From NCBI RefSeq assembly GCF_014636295.1, contig NZ_BMEC01000009.1:124001-188000 (forward strand): a stretch of 64,000 nucleotides of DNA, written 5' to 3'. This DNA is from Marivirga lumbricoides. GTDB lineage: Bacteria; Bacteroidota; Bacteroidia; Cytophagales; Cyclobacteriaceae. Position 1 is the stretch's first letter; each line of letters opens with the position of its first letter. Under the pieces are notes generated by a model. It did no database searches and was not told where the DNA came from. It worked only from the letters and a program-made list of their open reading frames with translations. The position numbers were made by a program, and so were the translations under genes. Below are positions 36,533-45,356 of this stretch, piece after piece.

Positions 36533-37245
36533 TTTTCTAAAGGAAATAATGATTCACCAACAAGTACGGGGATTACATCATAAATGCTTTCCTGAGAGCA
36601 AAACTCAATGTCCTTAATTACATTTAATTTTGCTAATCGCTTAGCATGTGATGAATTTTTCATATAGCCGAAAATATCATTTTGCGCTTGAAGATACATT
36701 GCTTCCGCAGCTAATGGTGCATCGCAGGCAAATTCAAATTGATCTCTTAATCGGTAACAAAGAGCACCAGCAAATAAGGTATCTTCCAGATTGAATTTAC
36801 CCTTCCAGCCTGCGCAAACAATTATCACATCTTCTGTTTGGGTTTTCAGGTACTCGGTAAGTGCAGCAATATTTAAAAAGGCCCCTACTAAAATTTGTTC
36901 AGCGGCTAAACTCTTATTAAGTGCCAGCGTACCGTTGGTGGTGGTAACTGCTACTTTTTGTCCTTTTACTTTTTCCTCCATATATTCAAATGGAGAGTTA
37001 CCCATATCAAATCCATTAGCTTTAGCACCTTCCCTTTCCGCAGCTGCCAGATAGCCAATTTTCTGAAGTGCGAGGCACTCTTCCAGCGTAGAAACAGGAA
37101 CAATTTCCTTCACTCCATTTGCCAGCCCGGAAACCATGCAAGAGGTGGCTCTCAGTATATCCACAATTACTGCAATTTTCCCATCCAAATCATACTGATG
37201 AAGCAAATCCGGGGTAAGGCAAACATCTATTGTTTTAGTATTCAT
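36529..37245 (-). CDS. comB: 2-phosphosulfolactate phosphatase
   Basis: 238 residues, full length for ComB. The family dephosphorylates 2-phosphosulfolactate, known from coenzyme M synthesis in archaea and (R)-sulfolactate formation in bacteria. Signature segments: AVIVDILRATSCMVSGLANG, TTTNGTLALNKSLAAEQILV, VCAGWKGKFNLEDTLFAGAL. No ComA or ComC partner is in the window. Overlaps the downstream methyltransferase gene by 4 nt and lies 29 bp from gcvT, so gcvT-comB-rlmI may be one operon. Confidence 0.9.
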   Translation of the reverse strand: MNTKTIDVCLTPDLLHQYDLDGKIAVIVDILRATSCMVSGLANGVKEIVPVSTLEECLALQKIGYLAAAEREGAKANGFDMGNSPFEYMEEKVKGQKVAVTTTNGTLALNKSLAAEQILVGAFLNIAALTEYLKTQTEDVIIVCAGWKGKFNLEDTLFAGALCYRLRDQFEFACDAPLAAEAMYLQAQNDIFGYMKNSSHAKRLAKLNVIKDIEFCSQESIYDVIPVLVGESLFPLEK

Positions 37246-37274
37246 AAAAGCATGCTAAATGTGTAAAAAAAAGA

Positions 37275-38360
37275 TTAGATTAAAGGAAGCTTTTTTACCA
37301 CAGCTTTAATTTTATTTTTTCTTACTGCAACATAAATTTCTGTTTCAGGAGCTGCAAATGCAACGTCTACATATCCCAAACCTATTCCATGCCCAAGGTT
37401 AGGTGATTGTGTGCCGGAAGTAACTCTTCCAATTGTTTTACCATCTGCATCTACTATTTCATAATCTTTACGTGGAATACCTCTTTCCACCATATGAAAT
37501 CCAACAAGCTTTCTTTTTACGCCTTCTTCTTTCTGCTTTTTTAATGCTTCACTATTAATGAAATCTTTAGTGAATTTAGTTACCCACCCAAGTCCTGCTT
37601 CAATGGGTGAAGTAGTATCATCAATATCATTACCATACAAACAATACCCCATTTCCATGCGAAGCGTATCTCTTGCTCCTAAGCCGATTGGCTGGATGCC
37701 GAATTCAGCTCCTGCTTCCATAATTTTATTCCACACAGACCCGGCATCTTTGTTATGCAGATAAATTTCGAAACCACCGGCACCGGTATAACCTGTAGCT
37801 GAAATGATGGCATACTCCACACCTGCAAAATCACCTACTTTAAAAGTGTAAAATTTTATTTCAGATAGATCAACAGAGGTTAGTTTTTGCAAAGCCTCTG
37901 TTGCTTTAGGCCCTTGTACCGCGAAAAGAGAAAAATCATCAGAAATGTTTTTCATCTCTGCTCCGATAGTTTCATTCTGCTTAGAAATCCACTCCCAGTC
38001 CTTTTCAATATTAGAAGCATTTACAACTAACAGGTATTCCTCCTCCTTTACTTTATAGATCAATAAATCATCAACCACACCACCTTTATCATTAGGTAAA
38101 TAGGCATATTGGGCTTTTCCCAGTACTAATTTTGAGGCATCGTTACTACTTACTTTCTGAATTAACTCCAATGCTTTAGGGCCCTTTACTAAAAATTCAC
38201 CCATGTGAGACACATCAAAAATACCTACCGCTTCTCTCACTGTTTTATGTTCTTCCAACAAGCCTGAGTATGAAACTGGCATATTATATCCTGCAAAAGG
38301 CACCATTTTAGCACCCAATTGCTCGTGTACATCGTTTAAAGCAACTTTTTTTAATTCCAT
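37275..38360 (-). CDS. gcvT: Glycine cleavage system aminomethyltransferase (T protein)
   Basis: 361 residues, full length. Transfers the methylene group from aminomethyl-lipoyl GcvH to tetrahydrofolate, releasing ammonia. Motifs: [69 protein letters not shown] (with the catalytic Asp region), IGLGYVD. A TAGTTTTG box on the minus strand at 38429-38436 would give a leader of about 60 nt containing a short AGGAG/CTCCT stem. No glycine riboswitch was recognised. Confidence 0.95.
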   Translation of the reverse strand: MELKKVALNDVHEQLGAKMVPFAGYNMPVSYSGLLEEHKTVREAVGIFDVSHMGEFLVKGPKALELIQKVSSNDASKLVLGKAQYAYLPNDKGGVVDDLLIYKVKEEEYLLVVNASNIEKDWEWISKQNETIGAEMKNISDDFSLFAVQGPKATEALQKLTSVDLSEIKFYTFKVGDFAGVEYAIISATGYTGAGGFEIYLHNKDAGSVWNKIMEAGAEFGIQPIGLGARDTLRMEMGYCLYGNDIDDTTSPIEAGLGWVTKFTKDFINSEALKKQKEEGVKRKLVGFHMVERGIPRKDYEIVDADGKTIGRVTSGTQSPNLGHGIGLGYVDVAFAAPETEIYVAVRKNKIKAVVKKLPLI

Positions 38361-38428
38361 AGTAATTTGATTTTGACCGATTTTAAGAAAATTTAAGGAG
38401 CTAAAAAACCCTCCTAATTTTTATGTTG

Positions 38429-38436
38429 CAAAACTA
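38429..38436 (-). promoter_or_regulatory. Predicted -7 box for gcvT
   Basis: Reads TAGTTTTG on the minus strand. About 62 nt of leader would follow, with an AGGAG/CTCCT hairpin near 38397-38415. Confidence 0.4.
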
Positions 38437-38502
38437 TGGAATTAAACTGATTTAGGAAGTGCAAACCGGCAATTAAAGCAATCACTTTGTGCCTTATAAA
38501 AA

Positions 38503-39126
38503 TCAACTCTTAATTTTAAGAAAAAGCAAAGCTGTTGTAAAAGCATCTCCAAGTGCTGTGTGTCTTTCTATCAGTTCAATATTATGTTTCTCAGCAAGTG
38601 CATCAAGAGAATAATTTTCCGACTTAATGGCTATATCGGGCTTCCGCTTTTTATCATTTTCAATGGCAAGCTCTGCTGTGTCAATTACATGATTCAGTAG
38701 TCTTATACCAGGGAATATTTCAGACAAATACCTGTTAATCAACCCTACATCATGCTTTGCATGGTGTGCTATTAACACAGCATTTCCAACATATTCCAGG
38801 AATTTCAATAAAGCAAATTCAACCTCTTTCTTCTCATCTTTACCATTTTTCAATATTTCATGAATCTGCACATTTCTATTACTTCCTGCATCATTCGATT
38901 GAAGGAAATAGTGAAAAGTTTCTTTCATTGAGATGCTATTATCCTTTATTTTAACAGCTCCAATTGAAAGCAATTCTGCAGTAGAAATTTTAAGGGAAGA
39001 GGATTCAGTATCAAACACTACAAACTGTTTTCGCTTATTTTCCCCGGGTTTATTCGCCTTTAAGTAACTCTTAATTTCTTCAGGATAAGATGTTTCTCCA
39101 CTATTTCGCCAAAATTTGAACTTCAT
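38503..39126 (-). CDS. DnaQ-like 3'-5' exonuclease
   Basis: 207 residues. DEDDh exonuclease: ExoI FVVFDTESSSLKISTAELLS (Asp/Glu), ExoII VLIAHHAKHDVGLINRYL, ExoIII LIERHTALGDAFTTALLFLK (His/Asp). The N-terminal 30 residues are basic and unusual. In many genomes such an exonuclease is coupled with the CBS/DUF294 protein encoded next to acetate genes; here the DUF294 gene lies 19 bp upstream on the same strand. Not the replicative epsilon subunit by context. Confidence 0.88.
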   Translation of the reverse strand: MKFKFWRNSGETSYPEEIKSYLKANKPGENKRKQFVVFDTESSSLKISTAELLSIGAVKIKDNSISMKETFHYFLQSNDAGSNRNVQIHEILKNGKDEKKEVEFALLKFLEYVGNAVLIAHHAKHDVGLINRYLSEIFPGIRLLNHVIDTAELAIENDKKRKPDIAIKSENYSLDALAEKHNIELIERHTALGDAFTTALLFLKIKS

Positions 39127-39145
39127 TTACTGGTGGTTTGGGGCT

Positions 39146-41056
39146 TCAAGAAAAATAGCTTAATTGAAATTTTAACTCAATCATTTGTTGCAAAAGATAG
39201 ATAGGTTCAAAGGAGTTTCTTAAAACTTGTCTGTCGAATTTCGTAATCTGATTGATGATGATAAACCGGCCTGAATCGCTGTTTCTAATACCCTCCAATG
39301 CTCTGAAATGTATTAGAAATTCATAGGCTTGTGCTGCCTGCAAATACAATTCTTTTCTTGACACATCTTCATTTGCTAAAAAGCGATATCGCTCCACTGT
39401 ATTTTTAATTTCAATATTTCCCGCTTCAAGGCATAATACTCTTGCAATATCAGTTAAGGGCATTAAGGCCCGAGCCTTAAGATCAAATTCTTCCTTATGC
39501 GCACCAGATCTTTCTACTACCAGGTTCTTAAAAAAGCTCAGTGGTGCAGGGTTTTTTGTAGCATTTTTAGCCAGAAAATTCAGGAATATTTTATTGGCTT
39601 GTACTTCACTTTTAAGAAAGGTATTCAATTTTTTAACAAGTTGTTGATCACCTGAAACGTATCTGTAGTCAAAGAAAATGGTAGATAGCAACAATGCTTC
39701 TTTCTCAGGAGAATGGATCCATCCTTTAAAACGATTTTTCCATTCCGAAATACTTAAACACCATTCCGGGTTCCCTGCCATCATGTTAGCAGGGCAATAA
39801 GCAAAACCAGCCTGAAAAAGAATGTCATTTACGCGCCTTGCCAACTGTAAAAAATATTCTTTTACATAATTAAGCTGTGGAGCACTTACCTCTCCAAAAA
39901 TTAACGCATTATCCTGATCTGTTTTTAGCAATTGTTCTTCTCTTCCCTCACTGCCAAGGGAAATCCAGGCAAAAGGAACATCCGGCTGATAATGTTTTTT
40001 TTCGTTAAGCTCTATTAAAGCAAAATTGATGGCTTTTTTAATGAGTGCATCATTAATTGTAGTAATAAGCTTTGAAATAACTGAGATATTGATGTTTTGC
40101 TCCAGATAATACTTGAGAAAATAATCTACTTTATTCCTATTCAAACATAATTTCTCAACACTTTCAGCGGTTTCAATGCTATACAAAATAGAAAATGGAT
40201 TGAATTGTAGTTGTGAGAAAAGAGTTTGCTGATTAAGAATACCTATAACCTCATCTTCTTGAGTAATCAGCAAATGCTTGATATTATTTTTCAGCATTGT
40301 TAACAGGTATTCTGCCAATGGAAGACCTGGTTTTTTAGTAATTAAGTTTACTGACATAATTTTAGAAACAGGATCATCAATATTGATTGTCCCACTTGCT
40401 ATTTTTCTTCTAAAATCTGTATCAGTAACTACCCCCTTAGCCTTACCTGCTTCATCTATCACTACTATTCCGTCAGTAGCTTTTGCTGTCATTTTTAGCG
40501 CAGCTGATTTAATGGAAGTTTCTGACCCAACTAATAAAAGTGGAGCGCTCAATTCTTCTAAAGGCTTTTGCCAACTTAGAAAATCAGTAATTGTTCCTGA
40601 ATTCTGATGCAAGGCAATGCTATTGAAACTATCCGGCTTTTGACCGGAAGCCAAGCCAGAAGCAAAAAATAAGCTCACTTTATTATTGGATTCTACTATT
40701 GGCTTAAAGATTGAAAGAGGAAAAGCATACACTAATGACTCCTCCTCGCAATAAGCTTCAAAAACATAAGGGTTGCCTGTTAGCATAGCCCTAACTCCGA
40801 ATAACTCCCCTTCATCACAAACATCTACAAGTCTTTTTTCTTTACTCACTTCCTCTCGCAGCTGCACCTGCCCCTCTTTTAAAAAATAAATAAAAGGTTT
40901 TGCTTTTTGGTTTTGCTTAAAAACAAATTGGCCCTTCTTAAAATACAACACTTCAGCTTCTTCGCTTAAACGTTTTATTTGTTCTTTCTCCAGCACATTA
41001 AATGGAGGAAACTTCGCTACGAAATCAGCTATTTTAGAAGAGATAATATTAGCCAT
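39146..41056 (-). CDS. cNMP-binding/CBS/DUF294 nucleotidyltransferase-like protein
   Basis: 636 residues. Order: cyclic-nucleotide-binding domain (about 15-130, FVFKQNQKAKPFIYFLKEGQ), CBS pair (about 165-290, AGKAKGVVTDTDFRRKIASG), DUF294 nucleotidyltransferase-like domain (AWISLGSEGREEQLLKTDQD with GSxGR and DxD, about 350-480), and DUF294_C substrate-binding domain (about 500-625). Found next to acs/actP and DnaQ-like exonuclease in many bacteria, where it is thought to sense cNMP or adenine nucleotides and may modify a signalling partner; the reaction is not known. First gene of the minus-strand exonuclease pair, 241 bp from the divergent sorbosone-dehydrogenase-like gene. Confidence 0.9.
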   Translation of the reverse strand: MANIISSKIADFVAKFPPFNVLEKEQIKRLSEEAEVLYFKKGQFVFKQNQKAKPFIYFLKEGQVQLREEVSKEKRLVDVCDEGELFGVRAMLTGNPYVFEAYCEEESLVYAFPLSIFKPIVESNNKVSLFFASGLASGQKPDSFNSIALHQNSGTITDFLSWQKPLEELSAPLLLVGSETSIKSAALKMTAKATDGIVVIDEAGKAKGVVTDTDFRRKIASGTINIDDPVSKIMSVNLITKKPGLPLAEYLLTMLKNNIKHLLITQEDEVIGILNQQTLFSQLQFNPFSILYSIETAESVEKLCLNRNKVDYFLKYYLEQNINISVISKLITTINDALIKKAINFALIELNEKKHYQPDVPFAWISLGSEGREEQLLKTDQDNALIFGEVSAPQLNYVKEYFLQLARRVNDILFQAGFAYCPANMMAGNPEWCLSISEWKNRFKGWIHSPEKEALLLSTIFFDYRYVSGDQQLVKKLNTFLKSEVQANKIFLNFLAKNATKNPAPLSFFKNLVVERSGAHKEEFDLKARALMPLTDIARVLCLEAGNIEIKNTVERYRFLANEDVSRKELYLQAAQAYEFLIHFRALEGIRNSDSGRFIIINQITKFDRQVLRNSFEPIYLLQQMIELKFQLSYFS

Positions 41057-41297
41057 TGCAATCTCATTTGAAGTTAATTATTTGATGGAGTGAAAGGTAT
41101 ATCCGATAAAATACTTCCTTATAAATATAACCAATGTTTTCTCAAAATAAAACACCAATCATTTACTGAAGTAACATCTTTATACTACTCAGCCAAAAAG
41201 AATGCACAAAACACCAACGTTACAAAATTTGCTTTCGTAGTTATAAAGAAACCTAACTGACTGAACTTTTTCTATTATCAACTTTAACCTATTTTTT

Positions 41298-42521
41298 ATG
41301 AAGATTACTAAAGAACCTCAAAACACTAGTATACATGCTTTATTAACAAAAGTGCAATTACCTGCCTTTCTTTTGGTTTTTCTGTTAAGTTTCTCCGGCT
41401 ATAGTCAAAGCAAGGAAGCTTCAGTTACCTCCATTAATGGACATATTTTTCAGCCATCCGCAGTTAAAGCAACTGATGAGCGGGTAAAAAGCCTGAAGGT
41501 TCCTGAAGGTTATAAAGTGGAAGTTTTCGCCAAAGATTTAAACCAGCCACGCATTCTTGATGTAGCCGATGATGGTACAGTTTACCTGACAAGGAGAGAG
41601 GATTTCGACCTGATAATGCTTAAGGACACAAACGGTGATGGTAAATCCGACATGCAGAAGACCATATGGAAGAAAGACCAATTGCACGGACTGGATGTTG
41701 ATGGAGATAAAATTTTTCTGATAACCGTCAATAAAGTATATGTTGCCAACAGAAAAGCTGATGGCTCAATAGATGAACCAAAAATGATAATTGATGGCTT
41801 ACCGGAAGCAGGGCAACATCCTAACAGAACATTGGCAGTTGGGCCGGACAATAAATTATATGTCTCTGTAGGAAGCACATGTAATGCCTGTGGTGAAACA
41901 AGTGATAAAAATGCCACGCTTTTACGTGCTGATAAAGATGGAAAAAATGTAGAAATCTATGCAAAAGGATTGAGAAATACTATAGGTTTTGACTGGTATC
42001 CGGTAACAGGAGAATTGTACGGAATGGACCATGGTATTGATTGGCTGGGTGACGAAGACCAGAAAGAAGAATTAAACAAATTGGAACAAAATAACGATTA
42101 TGGCTGGCCTTATATTTATGCCGACAGCAAACATAACCCAGCGGATGAGCCTCCAAAAATGTCTTACGAAGCATATGCTAAAAAATCCACTGAGCCTGAG
42201 CTTTTATTACCTGCTCATGCAGCCCCTATGGAAATGATCTTTTACAGAGGAAAAATGTTTCCAAAGAAAGATAAAAATTCTGCTTTTCTTGCACTACATG
42301 GTTCATGGAATAGGGAAAATCCTGTAGGTTACAAAGTAGTGAAAATTGTTTTTGAAGATGGAAGGCCTACTGGCTTTGAAGATTTTTTAACTGGATTTTT
42401 GGTTGAGAATGAAAAATCCCAATTTGGAAGGCCTGTTGGAGTTGCCGAACATACTGATGGGTCGTTGCTAATTACTGACGACTCCGGTGGTATGGTTTAC
42501 AGGGTAAGTTATAAGGATTAA
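41298..42521 (+). CDS. Sorbosone dehydrogenase-like PQQ-type beta-propeller protein
   Basis: 407 residues. N-terminal signal (hydrophobic PAFLLVFLLSFSGYSQ, about 24-39, preceded by an unusually long 23-residue basic stretch). Six-bladed propeller of the soluble glucose/sorbosone dehydrogenase family: VFAKDLNQPRILDVADDGTV, GQHPNRTLAVGPDNKLYVSV, NACGETSDKNATLLRADKDG, IGFDWYPVTGELYGMDHGID, and LHGSWNRENPVGYKVVKIVF near the end. Relatives are periplasmic and use PQQ or act as non-enzymatic propellers; oxidised substrate unknown. The only plus-strand gene in an otherwise minus-strand acetate cluster, with terminator at 42529-42564. Confidence 0.88.
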   Translation: MKITKEPQNTSIHALLTKVQLPAFLLVFLLSFSGYSQSKEASVTSINGHIFQPSAVKATDERVKSLKVPEGYKVEVFAKDLNQPRILDVADDGTVYLTRREDFDLIMLKDTNGDGKSDMQKTIWKKDQLHGLDVDGDKIFLITVNKVYVANRKADGSIDEPKMIIDGLPEAGQHPNRTLAVGPDNKLYVSVGSTCNACGETSDKNATLLRADKDGKNVEIYAKGLRNTIGFDWYPVTGELYGMDHGIDWLGDEDQKEELNKLEQNNDYGWPYIYADSKHNPADEPPKMSYEAYAKKSTEPELLLPAHAAPMEMIFYRGKMFPKKDKNSAFLALHGSWNRENPVGYKVVKIVFEDGRPTGFEDFLTGFLVENEKSQFGRPVGVAEHTDGSLLITDDSGGMVYRVSYKD

Positions 42522-42528
42522 ATTTGAG

Positions 42529-42564
42529 ATACATGCATCTTGTTAAAATAGCAGGTGCATGTAT
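42529..42564. terminator. Bidirectional terminator between convergent genes
   Basis: ATACATGCATCT (42529-42540) pairs with AGGTGCATGTAT (42553-42564), 12 bp with one G-U, followed by TTTATTTATT. It separates the propeller gene from the PAS gene, which end facing each other. Confidence 0.75.
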
Positions 42565-42565
42565 T

Positions 42566-45193
42566 TTATTTATTACTTTTAATCTTCTCTTCAGTAATAT
42601 CAAAACAGATACAGGATATTTTAACCAGCTGTCCATCATCATCAAAAATTGGCATATAGCTGGCACGCAACCAGAAATGTTCTCCATTCTTTTTAACTCT
42701 TTCTACATCCCGCACAAAATGATCTCCTTTACTTAAATCACTCCACAGCTGCTCAAAAGCTCCTGATTTTATACTTTCTTTGGGTACATAATAAGAGTGA
42801 GGCTGACCTATCATTTCCTCTTCAGTATAACCCGTTACTTCTTTAAATTTTTTATTGACATGAATAATTTTTCCTTGTTGATTGAAATCAATAATAATTG
42901 ATGAATTATCTACTGCATTAGTAAAGTCATTCATTTCCTTTTCATGTATTTTTTCTTTAGTTACATCAAAACAGATACAGGAAATCTTGATTAAATCACC
43001 TTTGTCATCAAAAATCGGCATATAGCTGGCACGCAACCAGAAATGCTCACCATTCTTTTTCACTCTTTCTACGTCTCGAACAAAATGCTGCCCTTTACTT
43101 AAATCGCTCCAGAGTTGCTCAAAAGCTCCTGATTTTATTGCATTTTTAGGTACATAATAAGAGTGAGGCTTACCTATCATTTCTTCTTCAGTATAACCCG
43201 TGATTTCCATAAACTTTTTGTTGATATGGATAATTTTTCCTTCCCTGTTGAAATCAATAATAATTGATGAATTATCTACTGCATCGGTGAAATTACTCAT
43301 CTCTTTCTCATGCAACTTTTCCTTCGTTACGTCAAAACAAATGCACGAAATGCGTGTAAACTCCCCTTTTTCATTATAAATGGGCATATAGCTGGCGCGC
43401 AACCAAAATGGGGAACCGTCTTTCCTTAGTCGTTCCACATCTCTCACAAAATGACTCCCGTCTTTAATATCTTCCCATAGCTTTTGAAAGCTACCTGATG
43501 TTATTTTATCTGCCGGCACATAAAATTCATGTGATTTACCTATTATTTCCTCTCTTGTATAGCCTGTAAGGTCAAGAAATTTCTGATTAACGTGAGCAAA
43601 CTTACCTTCTCTGCTAAACTCCACAATTACTGATGAAGAATCTACTGCTGAATTGAAAACCTCCATTTCCTTTTTCTGCCGGGCCATTTCCTCTTGTGTA
43701 GCCTGTAACTCCTCCATATTCTGCCTCATTTCCTCTTCCTGAGCTTTAAGTTCTTCTGCCTGTTGTTGTGAAATTTCCAACAGATGCCGGGTATTCTGAT
43801 TTACTTTGGCTATTGAAAATGCTGAGGCTAAGCTTTCACATAACTTCTCAATAAACTCTTTTTGATGAAGCTCCATTTTGTGAAGGAATGCCAATTCAAG
43901 CACCCCTTCAATTTTGTCTTCTGTTTTAAGCGGCACAATAAAAATGGATTTAGGTTGAGCATCTCCCAGGCCTGACTTTATCTGAATAAAATCATCAGGA
44001 ACTTCCTCCAGGTATACACTATCCGCTTCCCTCCATACCTGCCCCACCAACCCCTCACCATAATCTATTTTTTTAGAGAAGTATTTGTTTCTATCCCAGG
44101 CATAGCAAGCCACCATTTCCATATACTCTTCCTGCTCTTGTTTATTCAAAAGGAACAAAGCTCCCTGGCTACCTCCTACATACTTAACTAATTCAGAAAT
44201 GATTTTGGAAGCCAGTTCTTTAAAATCTTTCTTAGAATCTCCTCTGAGCATTTGAGAAAATTCTGACAGACCTTCTGCAATCCATCTTCTCTTCTGGTCC
44301 TCGGAAGCTGAAGCTGTAAGCTTATCCCGCATTAATAAAAGCGCCTGACTTAACTGGTCGTTTTCTGAAGCCTCTAGCTCCTCTTCGTAATCATCATTAC
44401 CTATTCCGATAGCAAAGCTGGTTGCTTTGCCAATTTTCTGCTTTGTAGCATCTAATTTATCTATTATTACGCTTAGCTCGTTTTTTGCTTCGTATTGTCT
44501 TTCTACATTTAAATTGCCTTCAGCCAAACTAGTGGCAAACAATTCAATTTCATCAACCGGCCGCCTCAAATGTTTTTTAAACAAACGGTAGAATAAAAAA
44601 GCAAACAGTAGATAGAGAAAGAGCATTACAGCCATTGCATTTAAAAAAACAGATTGTCGAGCATCTTTTTGCTCTGTAAATATGGAAATTAAAACATCAT
44701 CTGCATTTAATACTTCGGCAGCGTGTTTTCCAATATTCTCTGCATTTTCTTGATTAATGCCATCTCCTGAAGAAGCATTTATAAGCTTTAGCCCGGAAGT
44801 CTCAAAACCATTCCAAAGCCTTTCTACTTTCATCAGACTTTCCAACTGCTTGCCTTGCGCAGGAGCAAGTTGTATTCCTATGGCTGTACTTCCCGGAACT
44901 TCACCTCCTTCTTTTAGCACTTTTAAATAAGCCGAAGAAAGCCTAAGCATCTGCTCCATCTCTTCCTTTTTCCCGTCCTCTCCGTGTATAACTTTATTGG
45001 CATATAAAAGTACCCATTGAGAAAGCATTTTTCTCTTGGATGCAGTTTCAATAGCTAGGTCATCCTCTTTCTGCTTGGAATTATAATATAACACTATCGA
45101 AAAATTGATGACTGCAAGACTAGCAAACACAGTTAATGCTAACAATACCTTGCCCATTACTGACAAATTTCTCATCGCTTTATTTATTTTCAT
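42566..45193 (-). CDS. Membrane sensor with HAMP, GAF and three PAS domains, no kinase domain
   Basis: 875 residues. A transmembrane helix (about 13-33), a periplasmic helical region (about 35-180) and a second helix (about 187-205, AMAVMLFLYLLFAFLFYRLF) precede a HAMP segment (about 210-260), a GAF domain (about 330-480, LVKYVGGSQGALFLLNKQEQ; GLVGQVWREADSVYLEE), a coiled coil (about 490-530), and three tandem PAS/PAC units (about 535-875) of 122 residues each. The protein ends 4 residues after the last PAC; no DHp, HATPase, GGDEF or MCP domain follows. The last two PAS units are nearly identical. Relatives in Cytophagales usually end in a histidine kinase or methyl-accepting domain. It may act through a partner kinase; ligand unknown. 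Confidence 0.88.
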   Translation of the reverse strand: MKINKAMRNLSVMGKVLLALTVFASLAVINFSIVLYYNSKQKEDDLAIETASKRKMLSQWVLLYANKVIHGEDGKKEEMEQMLRLSSAYLKVLKEGGEVPGSTAIGIQLAPAQGKQLESLMKVERLWNGFETSGLKLINASSGDGINQENAENIGKHAAEVLNADDVLISIFTEQKDARQSVFLNAMAVMLFLYLLFAFLFYRLFKKHLRRPVDEIELFATSLAEGNLNVERQYEAKNELSVIIDKLDATKQKIGKATSFAIGIGNDDYEEELEASENDQLSQALLLMRDKLTASASEDQKRRWIAEGLSEFSQMLRGDSKKDFKELASKIISELVKYVGGSQGALFLLNKQEQEEYMEMVACYAWDRNKYFSKKIDYGEGLVGQVWREADSVYLEEVPDDFIQIKSGLGDAQPKSIFIVPLKTEDKIEGVLELAFLHKMELHQKEFIEKLCESLASAFSIAKVNQNTRHLLEISQQQAEELKAQEEEMRQNMEELQATQEEMARQKKEMEVFNSAVDSSSVIVEFSREGKFAHVNQKFLDLTGYTREEIIGKSHEFYVPADKITSGSFQKLWEDIKDGSHFVRDVERLRKDGSPFWLRASYMPIYNEKGEFTRISCICFDVTKEKLHEKEMSNFTDAVDNSSIIIDFNREGKIIHINKKFMEITGYTEEEMIGKPHSYYVPKNAIKSGAFEQLWSDLSKGQHFVRDVERVKKNGEHFWLRASYMPIFDDKGDLIKISCICFDVTKEKIHEKEMNDFTNAVDNSSIIIDFNQQGKIIHVNKKFKEVTGYTEEEMIGQPHSYYVPKESIKSGAFEQLWSDLSKGDHFVRDVERVKKNGEHFWLRASYMPIFDDDGQLVKISCICFDITEEKIKSNK
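42569..43300 (-). repeat. 366-bp tandem duplication encoding PAS2 and PAS3
   Basis: Matching strings recur at an exact 366-bp offset (for example TACATAATAAG at 42785 and 43151; ATTATCTACTGCA at 42905 and 43271), i.e. 122 codons. The two units are very similar at DNA level, pointing to recent duplication or gene conversion; the first PAS unit (43301-43670) is clearly older. Confidence 0.85.
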
Positions 45194-45356
45194 GTGCTTT
45201 TAAGCTTTACATCTTCATACACAATGCCTTATCTCTGCCATTTATTTCCAATCATATTTTTTACTACTAGTCATTTTTAATTGGTATAGCCGGCATTGCT
45301 GACATTTATCTGTCAAAATTTTACGATAGTGCGTTAGATCTAGATCATCATTTAAT

